A stretch of DNA of 32,552 nucleotides from Stentor coeruleus (taxonomy: Eukaryota > Ciliophora > Heterotrichea > Heterotrichida > Stentoridae). The translations under genes and the position numbers were made by a program. The notes below the pieces were generated by a model. It was given only the letters and a program-made list of their open reading frames with translations. It was not told the DNA's origin and did no database searches. How positions within the stretch are numbered: the stretch's first letter is position 1; every line of letters starts with the position of its first letter. This document shows, in pieces, positions 21,591-31,628 of this stretch. The stretch covers positions 1 to 32,552 of the forward strand of contig MPUH01000835.1 of assembly GCA_001970955.1 (NCBI GenBank), in the 5' to 3' direction.

Positions 21591-22344
21591 TTATTATATA
21601 TAAAGAGGATGCAGCTAATTAAAAGAAGGAGCAGCTAGAACTATTTGCTAATTATTTGTAATAAGCATCTAATTAGAGATTTCACTTATATTATATTACT
21701 TAAAATAAGCTCTTAAATTTTAAGTATGCTATAAACTAATAATTTTTTAATTGATCTTAATGAATAATTATTTGAATTTATCAATATTTGAGCATAGAAA
21801 TCTTTATTAGCTTATTTTGCTTTTGTCGAAGTAATGCTCTTGCGAGTCTTCTTTGGATTTTCTCCATCAATTCTAGAATATACTTATTATTATATTTAAT
21901 TATATTAACTTTTTTTATAAAGATTATCATTTGTTTAGTACTTTATTTTCAATAGTTAGTGCCTTATTTTCAATAGCTAGTATCTTACTTCAATAACTAG
22001 TATATAATTTTCATAGTTATTAAAAAAACACACTTAGCTATGCTGATTTACCTATTTTATGTAGTTGATAGTATAAACTAATTATGCTTGCACTACAATT
22101 TTTAAATTAGGATGTATCCTTAATATATTTTAAACTTTTAATATCTAATAATAATTTTATATTTAATTCAAATGATTATATCCAAAATCCTCATATAATT
22201 AAAAATCCTAGCTAATCCAGCACATAATTGTTAAACATAATCAACAAAATCATTATATCAACTCATATTTCAATAGTAAAATCATAATATAAATACCTAA
22301 ACCACTTAACTCAATTTTTATCTAATTAAATAGTTGTACCTAAT
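21591..22344. other. AT-rich intergenic DNA between paralogues 2 and 3
   Basis: No gene seen. Contains four ~20-bp imperfect repeats at 21937-22018. Confidence 0.5.
21937..22018. repeat. four imperfect ~20-bp tandem units
   Basis: Units of the type AGTACTTTATTTTCAATAGT recur four times in a row with substitutions and small length changes. Low-complexity AT repeat in an intergenic region. Confidence 0.6.
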
Positions 22345-24612
22345 TTACTCATCTCTATCTGGATTCCCATTGGTTAGTCCTTTCTCATCTTTCGGAGCTG
22401 CATCATTAGGTGCTGCACTTTCATCACCACTATCCTTTTCAAGCCCATACAATTTATCTCTAATATCTTTAGTCATTAAATAATAGCATATTATAGTGTA
22501 TATTGGCTGCATTACCAGAACATCAAAAAGAATAAAGATCAAAAAATTCGCAGTCCAATAAATCGAGTAACCAATACAATACTTAACAGTCATTCCCACA
22601 ATAGCCCCAAAGCATAAGAAAATCATTATTACGCATACCGCAATATTAGCTTTTACTATATTTTTATTGCCAATTGAATAAAACGTGAGGAAAAATATAG
22701 GGATAATTCCTGCTTGTGCTAATGCCCATCCTGTCGCTCCTTTATAAAGTAATCTTCCATAATAATCTTCAAATACTTTATTATAACGCTCAGTTGGAGA
22801 GTCGTAATAAGCGTAAATACCACCGATTATTGTAAGCATAATTAGCTCGCTAGTAAAAATGGTCAAACATAACAAAAGTCTTCTTTTTTTAGGTTGCTTA
22901 TAGAACAAGCTAGTCAAAGTGTGGATTAAAAATGGGACGAATTTTGTACTTGGAAATTTTTTGACATTTTTGTCTACAAAAGCAAAAACTACAGAGAGGA
23001 TTATACTTAGAAATATCAGGACAGACATACAACTTATAGGACCACTGCCAGGGAAGCAACTTGCTGATTCGATACTGAATTCTACGTCACTATATGTATA
23101 TTTGTAATTTCCATCAAGAGTTATGACTAAATAGAAATCTCCTGAATCTTTTGGAATAAGGTCACTGATTAAGAAGGATCCATTATTAGTTATAGCAGAC
23201 CTTTGCGTTCCATCTAATTCTCCATCAGGGTCTAATGAAAATTCTATTTTATGTGGTCCATGAGCATTTTCTATAAACTTTTTTTCACTATCCATTATTG
23301 TTATGTTAAGAATAAATGATTCTCTTGTTGTAGTTGGTATGTCAATTTCAGGAATATCTTCAATAACAATTGTATTTGATGCTACACTGATAGGCTCTTC
23401 AAAAATATCATCTGATAAGAGACTTGACATTGCAAGAACTTTATCTCCATATGCATTGAACCACAATGTTGTAATACAAAAACCTTGTTTCGCTATTAAT
23501 TCTACTTCTCCCTCTAGTGAACCACTAGAATCCTTTATAAAAATAGTTGAGCTTGTAGTTGAAGGAAATCCATCTTGTCCTATAAGTTTTATCGTTAAAT
23601 CAAAATTAAAATTCGCTGTGATTTTATCAGTACTTAATGAAAAAGTCATATCTTTATATTTGTTTACTACAAAAAACTCAGTAGAAAAAGCTGAGGGTAG
23701 TTCATTGCAAGAAGCTTTTAAATAGAATTTCCCAGATGAAATTATTCTAAAAGGTCCAAAATATGTTTGGCCACCCGCTGATTTTTGTATAATAGGTTGT
23801 GGAATCGGTTCATCACTATACAATTCAGCTATAACATTTGATGAGCAAGAGCTTGTACAAACCAGCTCTAAATTAATAGAATAATCTTGATCTGTCAAAG
23901 GTATTGCTCCTTTTGTATCGTATACCTGAAGTAAAACGCTAATGACAGAATCACTACTATAAGACTAAATATGCTTTACTGGTTGAATAGGAGCAATATA
24001 TTTCAATATTCTTGGACCTACTGCTACGTAGAAAGTTTTGGTAGTCTCTGGTGTTATAACATTAAGAGTTTTAGTTCCATCTGTTATAAAAGAAACGCTG
24101 AATGTTGTCTGGCCATTATCAAGTTTTTGGTTTAATTCTTCGAATGACTTATCATCGGTAGTGAGTTTTATATTATCGTTATTAGGCCAAGGATTTCCTT
24201 TTGTATCTTTAGCATAAATTGTTATAAAATCGCTAATTAAGCTGGCAAATCCAGTTGGCGCTACAACATAAATTTGTTGTATTGAATCCTCTACAGTCAC
24301 AAAGAAACTAATCTGTGAAGATATTGTCCCTTGGATAAAAATAGCATATGACCCAGTTTCATTGAACTTTAAATCATTGAATTCAACTGTAATTCCACTA
24401 TTACATTCTATTTTCAAATTTCCTTCTAAAACACCTTGTTGAGAAGGTTTTAAGGTTAATTCTTCAGTTTCAGTTGATGTCAATTTTATATTGATTGAGT
24501 CTCCAACATAAATCTAAGTAATATTTACTGTATTTTGTGGATATTCAACCAATTGCAGCATTCCTAGAACAAGATTGCTTAGCGTGAGTAATACAATAAC
24601 CCTATAAAGCAT
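22345..24612 (-). CDS. polycystin-1-like membrane protein without channel domain (paralogue 3 of 3)
   Basis: Three exons (84, 534 and 1620 nt) joined by two 15-nt introns (24514-24528, 23965-23979) give 745 residues. A signal peptide (MLYRVIVLLTLSNLVLGM) is followed by ~490 extracellular residues that look like repeated Ig/filamin-type beta sandwiches: ITIYAKDTKGNPWPN, VLLQVYDTKGAIPL, LNITIMDSEKKFIENAHG. A Cys/Gly motif (CFPGSGPISC) precedes five membrane segments at ~518-535, 568-590, 618-636, 644-665 and 676-701. HTLTSLFYKQPKKRRLLLC opens segment 2, and YWTANFLIFILFDVLVMQPI in segment 5 is the closest of the three to the polycystin-1 WLxSFxxS...QP block. The tail (~45 residues) is Asp/Ala/Pro-rich. 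No PLAT, GPS-HLT or TRP channel part. It is the most diverged of the tandem trio. Confidence 0.8.
23965..23979 (-). other. 15-nt intron (paralogue 3 intron 2)
   Basis: GTAAAGCATATTTAG on the minus strand, phase 0, after codon 206. It joins ...IAPIQP to SYSSDS in frame. Neither sister gene shows an intron here. Confidence 0.9.
24514..24528 (-). other. 15-nt intron (paralogue 3 intron 1)
   Basis: GTAAATATTACTTAG on the minus strand, phase 0, after codon 28, behind the signal peptide. It joins ...EYPQNT to IYVGDS in frame, at the same relative place as the paralogue 1 intron. Confidence 0.9.
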
Positions 24613-25193
24613 ACTTTTATTATTATATGTGCCATTTGCCTGGTTTTCCTATACAAATTTTATAGAATAAATGGATTTTTACATGATTAAAATTAAATGA
24701 AAATTTTACTAGCATATTAATGACATAATCATTAGTCAAATAGCCAAAGCCCCTCAATACACTTATATCTTATAGCCTTAATTACTTTCTAATATAACAA
24801 TTTTCAAGTCTAAATCACTTATTCATAGTAAATTAAATTTATATATAATCTTATCCTACAATAAGTTAAGTTTATGATATTTCACATATAATTATCTTCC
24901 AGTAATAGAATTTATCTTAATGCAGTCTATTATATTTTTATTAATAGTATTTAATTTATATGTTTTAAAGAAATTATGATTTTTTCAATTGTTAATATGA
25001 TAGATATTCTATACAAAGATCAAGAACACAAATTTCATGTATAATTCTAGTGTTATAGTAATCTTATTAGAAAAGTGTTTTTATGTTCATATACATTTAA
25101 AAGATAAGAATATAAATTTCAAAGATTTCTCATTGAAATCTGAACCCTGCATTTTAAGGGATCTCAAGAAATTATTTCTATAAAAGATATTAT
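24613..25193. other. intergenic DNA, nothing recognised
   Basis: AT-rich spacer between two minus-strand genes, with no open frame, RNA or repeat of note. Confidence 0.5.
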
Positions 25194-26036
25194 CTATCTA
25201 CCACAATTTAAACAATACTTCCCATCTGGAAATAGGCATTTAAAATGAACTGACATTTGGCATTTAACACATATTTTAGTTCTTCCAATTCTTTTATCCC
25301 CACAAACAGAGCAATATTCTGATTGATTCAAAGTAAATGTTTTCAAGCATGACTTAAACTCATCTACATATTTCTTACTTTCATCATAAATCAATTGGCT
25401 TTTTTTGGATTTTAATTCATAAATGTTTGATATAAGCATTTCACTTTTTTTACAATCATTTGCAAGCTCGCTTTTAAGATTTTTAAGGTCATTATATTTA
25501 TCCTCGCACATCATCATAGTTATTTCAAGTTTTTTTTCCAAAGATCGGGCATTTTTTTTGCTTTTTTTAAACAGGATCTCCTGCTTTTTGGCCTTTTTGG
25601 CGATTTCAGTATAATTATGATATAGAGAATCATTGTAAATTTTCTGCTCAGAAACTTTCTTATTGATTTCATCTAGCATTCTAGAAACACTTTGTTTATT
25701 AGCTTTGACTTCTTCATATTCTGCATTTTTAATGTATCTTTCATTAGCCAAATTAGGAATGCTTTCAGTCCTATATGTATGATACAGTTCTTGACTCCTT
25801 TCTTTAAGCTCTTCTAGTTTTTCTTTAAGTAATGCAATCTTTGCTTCCTTATCAAAAATTTCCTTAAGAATCAAGCATTGCTCATTCTCTTCATCTAAGA
25901 TAGATGGAATTTCAGTTCTTAAAACATCTGTAAGCGAGAGTGTCCGGGTAAAATCATTTTGGTAATTTTGAAGAAAGTCACTGACTTCTTTGATCTTATC
26001 AACATTCTTATCGTAAAGTTCCTTTAGAGATGACAT
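25194..26036 (-). CDS. coiled-coil protein with C-terminal C1/PHD-like zinc finger
   Basis: This is a 280-residue, intronless protein. Residues ~30-235 are almost continuously helical, charged and heptad-like (ALLKEKLEELKERSQELYHT, EILFKKSKKNARSLEKKLE). The last 40 residues hold eight regularly spaced zinc ligands: Cys242, Cys245, Cys256, Cys259, His264, Cys267, Cys275 and Cys278 (C-x2-C-x10-C-x2-C-x4-H-x2-C-x7-C-x2-C). That spacing fits a cross-braced finger of the PHD/FYVE/C1 fold group. It lacks the basic RRHHCR core of FYVE and has no obvious diacylglycerol-site loop. PHD fingers usually bind histone tails and C1 fingers lipids; the sequence does not decide between them. Coiled-coil dimerisation is inferred. 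Confidence 0.8.
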   Translation of the reverse strand: MSSLKELYDKNVDKIKEVSDFLQNYQNDFTRTLSLTDVLRTEIPSILDEENEQCLILKEIFDKEAKIALLKEKLEELKERSQELYHTYRTESIPNLANERYIKNAEYEEVKANKQSVSRMLDEINKKVSEQKIYNDSLYHNYTEIAKKAKKQEILFKKSKKNARSLEKKLEITMMMCEDKYNDLKNLKSELANDCKKSEMLISNIYELKSKKSQLIYDESKKYVDEFKSCLKTFTLNQSEYCSVCGDKRIGRTKICVKCQMSVHFKCLFPDGKYCLNCGR

Positions 26037-26295
26037 TATAGCGTATCTTCATATCTTATATTTAAAATGGATATTATTATATTTTTGATATAAACTTATT
26101 TACTCTTGATTATAACATTTTTAAACTATTTATGCTATAATTGAATCTAAAATTTACGCTAAAAACTATATAATCAGTCATAATCATATTCAAAATTTAT
26201 GCTTAATATAAAAATCTAATACTTACTATTTATAACCAAAGTTAAGCACATAAACTTCATTACAATATTAGCATTAATAAACAAATTCCTCATTA

Positions 26296-28353
26296 TTATC
26301 GACTAGATGGCCTTTTTAGACTATCCTCTCCATTTTCCATACTAGTAAAAAGTTGTTCACCTGAAAAAATTGCACTAAACCTTTTAGTCCTAGTCATTTC
26401 AAAATTCAAAAAGTTCTCCCTTGAACTATAACTATCCACTTCACTCTCTTGACTCTCGCTTTCACTATGGCAACTGATTTCTGCATTAATAGATATTAAA
26501 GACATAATATGTGAAGTCTTTTTGCCCATTCCTATAGCCCAAGACGAATAACGTTCAGCACTTTGTGTTAAAAATTGATTATTTGCAAATAATTTACTTG
26601 AAATTACATGAACACCTTTAGCTGAACGTAAATTATAACGTGTTAAGGTATTGGGAGCAACATTTTTTCTAAAGAAATTTGGTTCCATTCGCTTGAGATT
26701 TTGCCCAGAAGGGATTGGATTTATATTTTTAATATGGATTATGTATTTATTGCAGTTAATAGCAACATGACCGATTTTTAAGCATAAGTAGCATCGGAGT
26801 TTTAATACTGAAAGCCCATAGATTGATAGATTTCTTTTGAGGGTATTGATTTTTTCTTTGTCAGCTGGAAGTGACTGAAGTATTGTGTTAAAGTCAATTT
26901 GCCGAAAAATCAGCACTTCTGAGTAATTATAGCTTTTTACCGATGCACTTCTTGGAGAATTAGTGAAAAAACTGATTTCACCAAAGAACGCTGATTTACT
27001 TAAAAACTTGAAAACAGTTTTAGTTGTGCAATGAAATACTTCAAGATTCCCTGCAACTAAGAAATACAAATCATTTGTAAGTTCTCCTTGCTTTACTATC
27101 AAATCATTAGGTCCAAACATCTGTAGTTTTAAAGAATAGCATATTGATCTTAAACATGTAGTGCTAAGGTAGTTAAAGTCATCAATTCTCATTAGAAAAT
27201 GCCCCCGAATATAGCTAAAAATTTCTTCTCTCATAGGACTTGATAAAAGATTTAATATATCTTGCTCTTTAATAAGATTTTCAGTGTATATTTGCTTTAA
27301 GTTTCTTATATAGTTTACTATACGTTCTCTAAGTTCGGATGGAATGCTATTTCTTTTGCAATATAATTTTGTTTTTCTAGTCATGGCTTGGAAATAGTGA
27401 GAGGTTTGGTTAGATTTCTCAATTTCAGACTGAAAACTCCCAACAAAGTATCCTAAAAGTCCTGAAGTCATTGCCATCATAATCATAATCATGATTTTCT
27501 CAGTGTTAGTTTTTACAGTAAAGTCTCCATAGCCCACTGATGTCATAGTCTGAATTGCCCTTAAGAAAAATTTTAGATATCTCGACCAGGTGTCTTCTAT
27601 CAATTTGTCATAATTCTCAAATGTTTCAAGTAAACTTTGACAATACAATTTATTAAACAAGCATGCCATAAAATGCAAAGGTAGAGAGACTGCTAAAAAG
27701 TAACTAAGAACACTTGTAACTTTATTTGTAAATTGATTTGAATATAGTTCTTGGACTTTAAAAATTAGCTGTTTGTATTTAAAAATTCTTAAAAGCTTCA
27801 GCAAAAGCAAATATCGATAATTTGATTTATCTAGCTTAGGTGCTGAAAATAAAGAGTTTGCTTGGTAATCAAATTGGCCATAAAAACAAAGCTCTAAAGG
27901 TAAAGAGCTGAAAAAATCAACAATAAACCATGATTTTAAATAATTCAAAGCAATAAGTTTTCTGTCAGTAACTCTTACTCCTTGTGCAAAATATGAAGTG
28001 TTAAATGTTAAAAGTGTATCAAATAAGAAAATAATACTAATAATAAGCCACAGGTCTCGAGAATAATCAGAGTAAAATGAAACCGAATATGGAATGAGAT
28101 ATGTAATAGTTATCGTAACAAGCATAATGACAATATCCCATATGATTTTAAAAAACAAATCATCATCTATGATATACTGATTTTCTAGTGAAATCCTGCT
28201 ACCAAATATTTCGTTTCCTGGAAAAAATGTATGCTTGCTAGCTTTTTTTTTATAAGCTAGACGGGCATTCTTATAAGAGTTTATACCATTGAAAGTACTA
28301 TCTAGTACAAAAGAATCGATAGAATTTCTTACCCACTTCTTGATTTTTCCCAT
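26296..28353 (-). CDS. CNBD-type voltage-gated K+ channel with a CCHC zinc knuckle (copy 1)
   Basis: This is a 685-residue, intronless protein in the EAG/HCN/CNG superfamily. Six membrane segments: S1 ~68-90, S2 ~101-118, S3 ~139-155 (WFIVDFFSSLPLEL), S4 ~180-200 with spaced basic residues (RYLLLLKLLRIFKYKQ), S5 ~212-235, S6 ~286-308. The selectivity filter TSVGYGD (271-277) predicts K+ selectivity. A C-linker (~310-400) leads to a cyclic-nucleotide-binding domain (~405-500). It keeps FGEISFF (457-463) and PRSASVKS, whose Glu and Arg are the usual ligands for cAMP or cGMP ribose-phosphate, so nucleotide binding is plausible. Just after the CNBD, residues 521-534 form a CCHC knuckle (CYLCLKIGHVAINC), an unusual addition. 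The tail has a Ser/Glu-rich stretch and a motif shared with copy 2 (SSRENFLNFE). Ciliates have many such channels controlling ciliary beating and excitability. Confidence 0.92.
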   Translation of the reverse strand: MGKIKKWVRNSIDSFVLDSTFNGINSYKNARLAYKKKASKHTFFPGNEIFGSRISLENQYIIDDDLFFKIIWDIVIMLVTITITYLIPYSVSFYSDYSRDLWLIISIIFLFDTLLTFNTSYFAQGVRVTDRKLIALNYLKSWFIVDFFSSLPLELCFYGQFDYQANSLFSAPKLDKSNYRYLLLLKLLRIFKYKQLIFKVQELYSNQFTNKVTSVLSYFLAVSLPLHFMACLFNKLYCQSLLETFENYDKLIEDTWSRYLKFFLRAIQTMTSVGYGDFTVKTNTEKIMIMIMMAMTSGLLGYFVGSFQSEIEKSNQTSHYFQAMTRKTKLYCKRNSIPSELRERIVNYIRNLKQIYTENLIKEQDILNLLSSPMREEIFSYIRGHFLMRIDDFNYLSTTCLRSICYSLKLQMFGPNDLIVKQGELTNDLYFLVAGNLEVFHCTTKTVFKFLSKSAFFGEISFFTNSPRSASVKSYNYSEVLIFRQIDFNTILQSLPADKEKINTLKRNLSIYGLSVLKLRCYLCLKIGHVAINCNKYIIHIKNINPIPSGQNLKRMEPNFFRKNVAPNTLTRYNLRSAKGVHVISSKLFANNQFLTQSAERYSSWAIGMGKKTSHIMSLISINAEISCHSESESQESEVDSYSSRENFLNFEMTRTKRFSAIFSGEQLFTSMENGEDSLKRPSSR

Positions 28354-29080
28354 ATAAATTATATAAAATAGTTTTATTTATGTAGCAGCATAAAATTATA
28401 ATAAAATCTGCTTGCTGTGCTTTATTTTCAATAAAAAAGATAAGAGTTTATGATTTTCATAGTAATAATGAACTGTTAGCGTATGTAGTTTATTATTTTT
28501 AAGCAATTTGCTTTATGAAATTTCGACATAAAATTTATATTTTTAAGCTTCAAATAGATAGTTTTGAATAGTTAAAAATCTAAGAAATAATATATTTGGG
28601 AATGATTAAAAATTGTGAGTGGTTATTAAGGTGATGTGAATAATGGCGTTTGTTTTAGATATTATTAGAAAAATATCAGTTATGGCATGCTTGAGGTTAG
28701 GTAGCAAACATTGCTTACTTGAATAAGTTGTTTAGATATTTTCCTGTGTTTTAAATAAGGGTTATATGCTTTAAATTGAATATTTAGATACTAGCTACTT
28801 ACTGATTTTAATATTTTTATTGTGAATTTATAAAGTGTATGGCGTTATTAATAGTTTATAGTTATAAATAAAACCTAAGATTTAATATTTACAATACCTT
28901 TATCAAGCCAAGATTTCCTTTCTTAAAAATACAATAAACCAGCCATTTTATCAAAAAAATACTACAAAAGTCAATACAAACCCCAACTACATCTAAAATA
29001 AATATTATAATAGCATTTTCCCAGCAATCATCATTTTCTTAAAAATATCCTTAAAGTAACCTCAATTTTCAATCCAAAAA
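28354..29080. other. intergenic DNA between the two channel genes
   Basis: No gene seen. Bases 28440-28830 (5' flank of copy 1) are G-rich on plus and 28880-29080 (3' flank of copy 2) C-rich, showing the skew switch between two minus-strand genes. Confidence 0.5.
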
Positions 29081-31337
29081 TTATACTTCCAGCACCCCAT
29101 TTTGTCTTATCAAGCCAAATCCAAGATTATCAGGCGAGAAAATAGTATTAAATCTTTCAGATTTTCTAAGTTCAAAATTGATAAAATTTTCTCTTGAACT
29201 ATTACTGCTGTTCCCATCATCTTGTTCTTTATCATCTTTTATATCATGGATTATTAATGAAAGGACTCTTGAACTTTTATTATCAATGCCTTGAATCCAG
29301 TTGTTATAGCCTTTTGCTCTTTTAGCCAAGTACTTGTTTCCTTTAAAAATATCTCTAGGATCTCTTTCACGACCATTTACTGATTGTATACTGTAATACT
29401 TAAGAGGGTTGGAATATATACTTTCTCTGTTAAAATTTGCATAAGATTTTTTACAACTGTTGGCCATTCCACAAATCCTTGTCATACTTTTTTTTATTTG
29501 GTATTTTGTGCAATTTTTAGCTACATGACCAACTTGCAAACATAAATAGCATCGAACTTTCATAACTTTGACTCCGTAAATTAACAGATTTCTTTTGAGG
29601 ATTCGGACCTTTTCTTTATCTTTTGGTAAAGAATGAAGGATTTGGGTGAATTCAAACTGTCTCAGAATAAGAACTTCAGAGTAATCATAGCTTTTTATTG
29701 ATGCTGCCCGGGGTTCGTTTGTAAAAAAGCTTATCTCCCCAAAAAATGAGGATTTTGATAAATGCTTAAAGGTTGTGAAAGATAATTGGTGAAATACTTC
29801 TACTGTGCCCCCGATTATGAAGTACATATCTGCAGTCATCTCATCTTGTTTTATTATTAAGTCATTAGGTCCAAACATTTGTAATTTGAGATGAAATCCT
29901 ATAGCCCTTAAACAGTTACCGCTTAGAGAATTTAATTCTTCAACTTTAGTTAAAAAATGCCCACGAATATACACGAAAACCTCTTCTCGCATAGGACTTG
30001 ATAATAAGTTTAAAATGTCTTGCTCTTTTATAAGGTCATTAGTGTACATCTCTCGCAAGTTTCTTAGATAGTTTTTAATTTTATTTTTGAGCCTTGAAGG
30101 TATTTTATTTTTTGAGCAATACATGTGCACTTTTTTATTTATATCACGAAAATAATAATAGATCTGATTAGATTTTTCTATTTCGCTTTGAAATCCACNA
30201 AAATTACAAAAATATCAAATATCTTTAGTATAACCACTTGTAAATTGACAAATTGTTATTTATATCACGAAAATAATAATAGATCTGATTAGATTTTTCT
30301 ATTTCGCTTTGAAATCCACCAACAAAATACCCCAACATTCCTGAAGTCAAAGCCATAAGAACCATAATCAATATTTTTTCATTTATAGTCTTAACAGTAA
30401 ATTCTCCATATCCAACTGATGTCATAGTCTCAATAGATCTAAGAAAAAATCTTATATATCTAGTCCAATTGTCAATATAAAGTTTATCATAATTTTCATA
30501 TGTTTCAAATAAACTATTGCAATAAAGTATATTGAAAAGACAAGTCATTATATGTAAAGGTAGGGATGCAGCTAAAAAATATGTGAGTATACCTATAAGT
30601 TTGTGTAACAAAGGGAGCGAGAAAATATCTTTTACATTGAAAATAAAGATTTTGCACTTGAAAATCCTTAGTAGTTTGAAAAGGAGGAGTAAACGGAGAG
30701 CTTTTTTATTTGATATACTTAGTGCTTCTGGGGTATTTGAAAAATTGTCAAGCTGGTCATAGCAAAAATTTTCAAGGGGAAGTGAACTTATGAAATCTAT
30801 GAAAAACCATCCTTTTAGGTACTTTTCAGCGATAAGGCTTCGATTAGTAATTCTATTTCCATGCGAAAAATAAGAAGTATTGAATGATAAAATCATATCA
30901 AGTATAAATATAAATCTGGATATTATCTGAAAATTGTTGAGGCTTCGATTAGTAATTCTATTTCCATGCGAAAAATAAGAAGTATTGAATGATAAAATCA
31001 TATCAAGTATAAATATTGAACTCACAACCCTCCAGAATTCTTTAGAATAATCTGCATTGAAAGAGATGCAATAAGGTATTAAATAAGTTAAAACTACTGC
31101 AAGCGTTATAACAATAATATCCCATAGTACTTTTATATATGAATCACCATCAATGATCAATTTACTCTTAGATTCGTCTTTACTTATAATTAGTTCATTC
31201 CCAGGAAAAAAGCTTTTTCTAGTATGTCTTTTTAAAAACTCGCTTTCCATTCTTCTTGAGCTTCCTAATATAAGTGAAGCATTTTTCATTGTCTCTGATT
31301 CTATTGCATTGTTAATCCATCTCCTTAATTTTACCAT
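29081..31337 (-). CDS. CNBD-type K+ channel with CCHC zinc knuckle (copy 2), split by an assembly join
   Basis: Close paralogue of the preceding channel. The ATG at 31337 opens MVKLRRWINNAIESETMKNA, parallel to MGKIKKWVRNSIDSF of copy 1. S1-S6 follow, with filter TSVGYGE: the last filter Asp is Glu, still compatible with K+ selectivity. At N30199 two 64-bp copies encode the same SEIEKSNQIYYYFRDIN and the frame ends falsely. Beyond the join the C-linker (KKVHMYCSKNKIPSRLKNK), CNBD (FGEISFF, PRAASIKS), CCHC knuckle (CYLCLQVGHVAKNC) and tail motif (SSRENFINFE) continue to a stop at 29081. Within S2 there is also a direct 77-bp duplication (period 105 bp, in frame) that repeats FILDMILSFNTSYFSHGN. 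If real, it would put a second S2-like segment into the voltage sensor. Confidence 0.85.
30135..30319. repeat. duplicated 64 bp around N30199 (assembly join)
   Basis: Bases 30135-30198 recur identically at 30256-30319, with N at 30199 and 56 unmatched bases between. It breaks the channel frame after S6. Dropping one copy and the unmatched bases restores an open frame colinear with copy 1. Confidence 0.9.
30835..31016. repeat. direct 77-bp duplication inside the channel S2 region
   Basis: Bases 30835-30911 recur identically at 30940-31016 with 28 bases between them. The 105-bp period keeps the frame, so the protein gains 35 residues. No N lies here, so it may be real or a join that left no N. 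Confidence 0.85.
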
Positions 31338-31463
31338 ATGATTATATCCCTTAGATTAAATAATTTGTTACTAATAGCATAATGATTTTATCTTATTTTT
31401 TATTAAATTATTTGCTTTGATATGAATGAAGATTAATAAAAAATAAGAGATCAGCCATAAGCA

Positions 31464-31628
31464 TGAATTTATAATAGACTTAATAGAAAAAAATATTAGA
31501 TTTATATGAAACTTTATTATGAAGAGTTTTTAAATGATGATAACTNTGAATTTATAATAGACTTAATAGAAAAAAATATTAGATTTATATGAAACTTTAT
31601 TATGAAGAGTTTTTAAATGATGATAACT
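31464..31628. repeat. duplicated 82 bp around N31546 (assembly join)
   Basis: Bases 31464-31545 recur identically at 31547-31628 with only the N at 31546 between them. Confidence 0.9.

Noticed and set aside
17983..22018. A CRISPR-like or centromere-like array from the short tandem repeats.
   Set aside because: Only two to four degenerate AT-rich units without spacers, in eukaryotic intergenic DNA.
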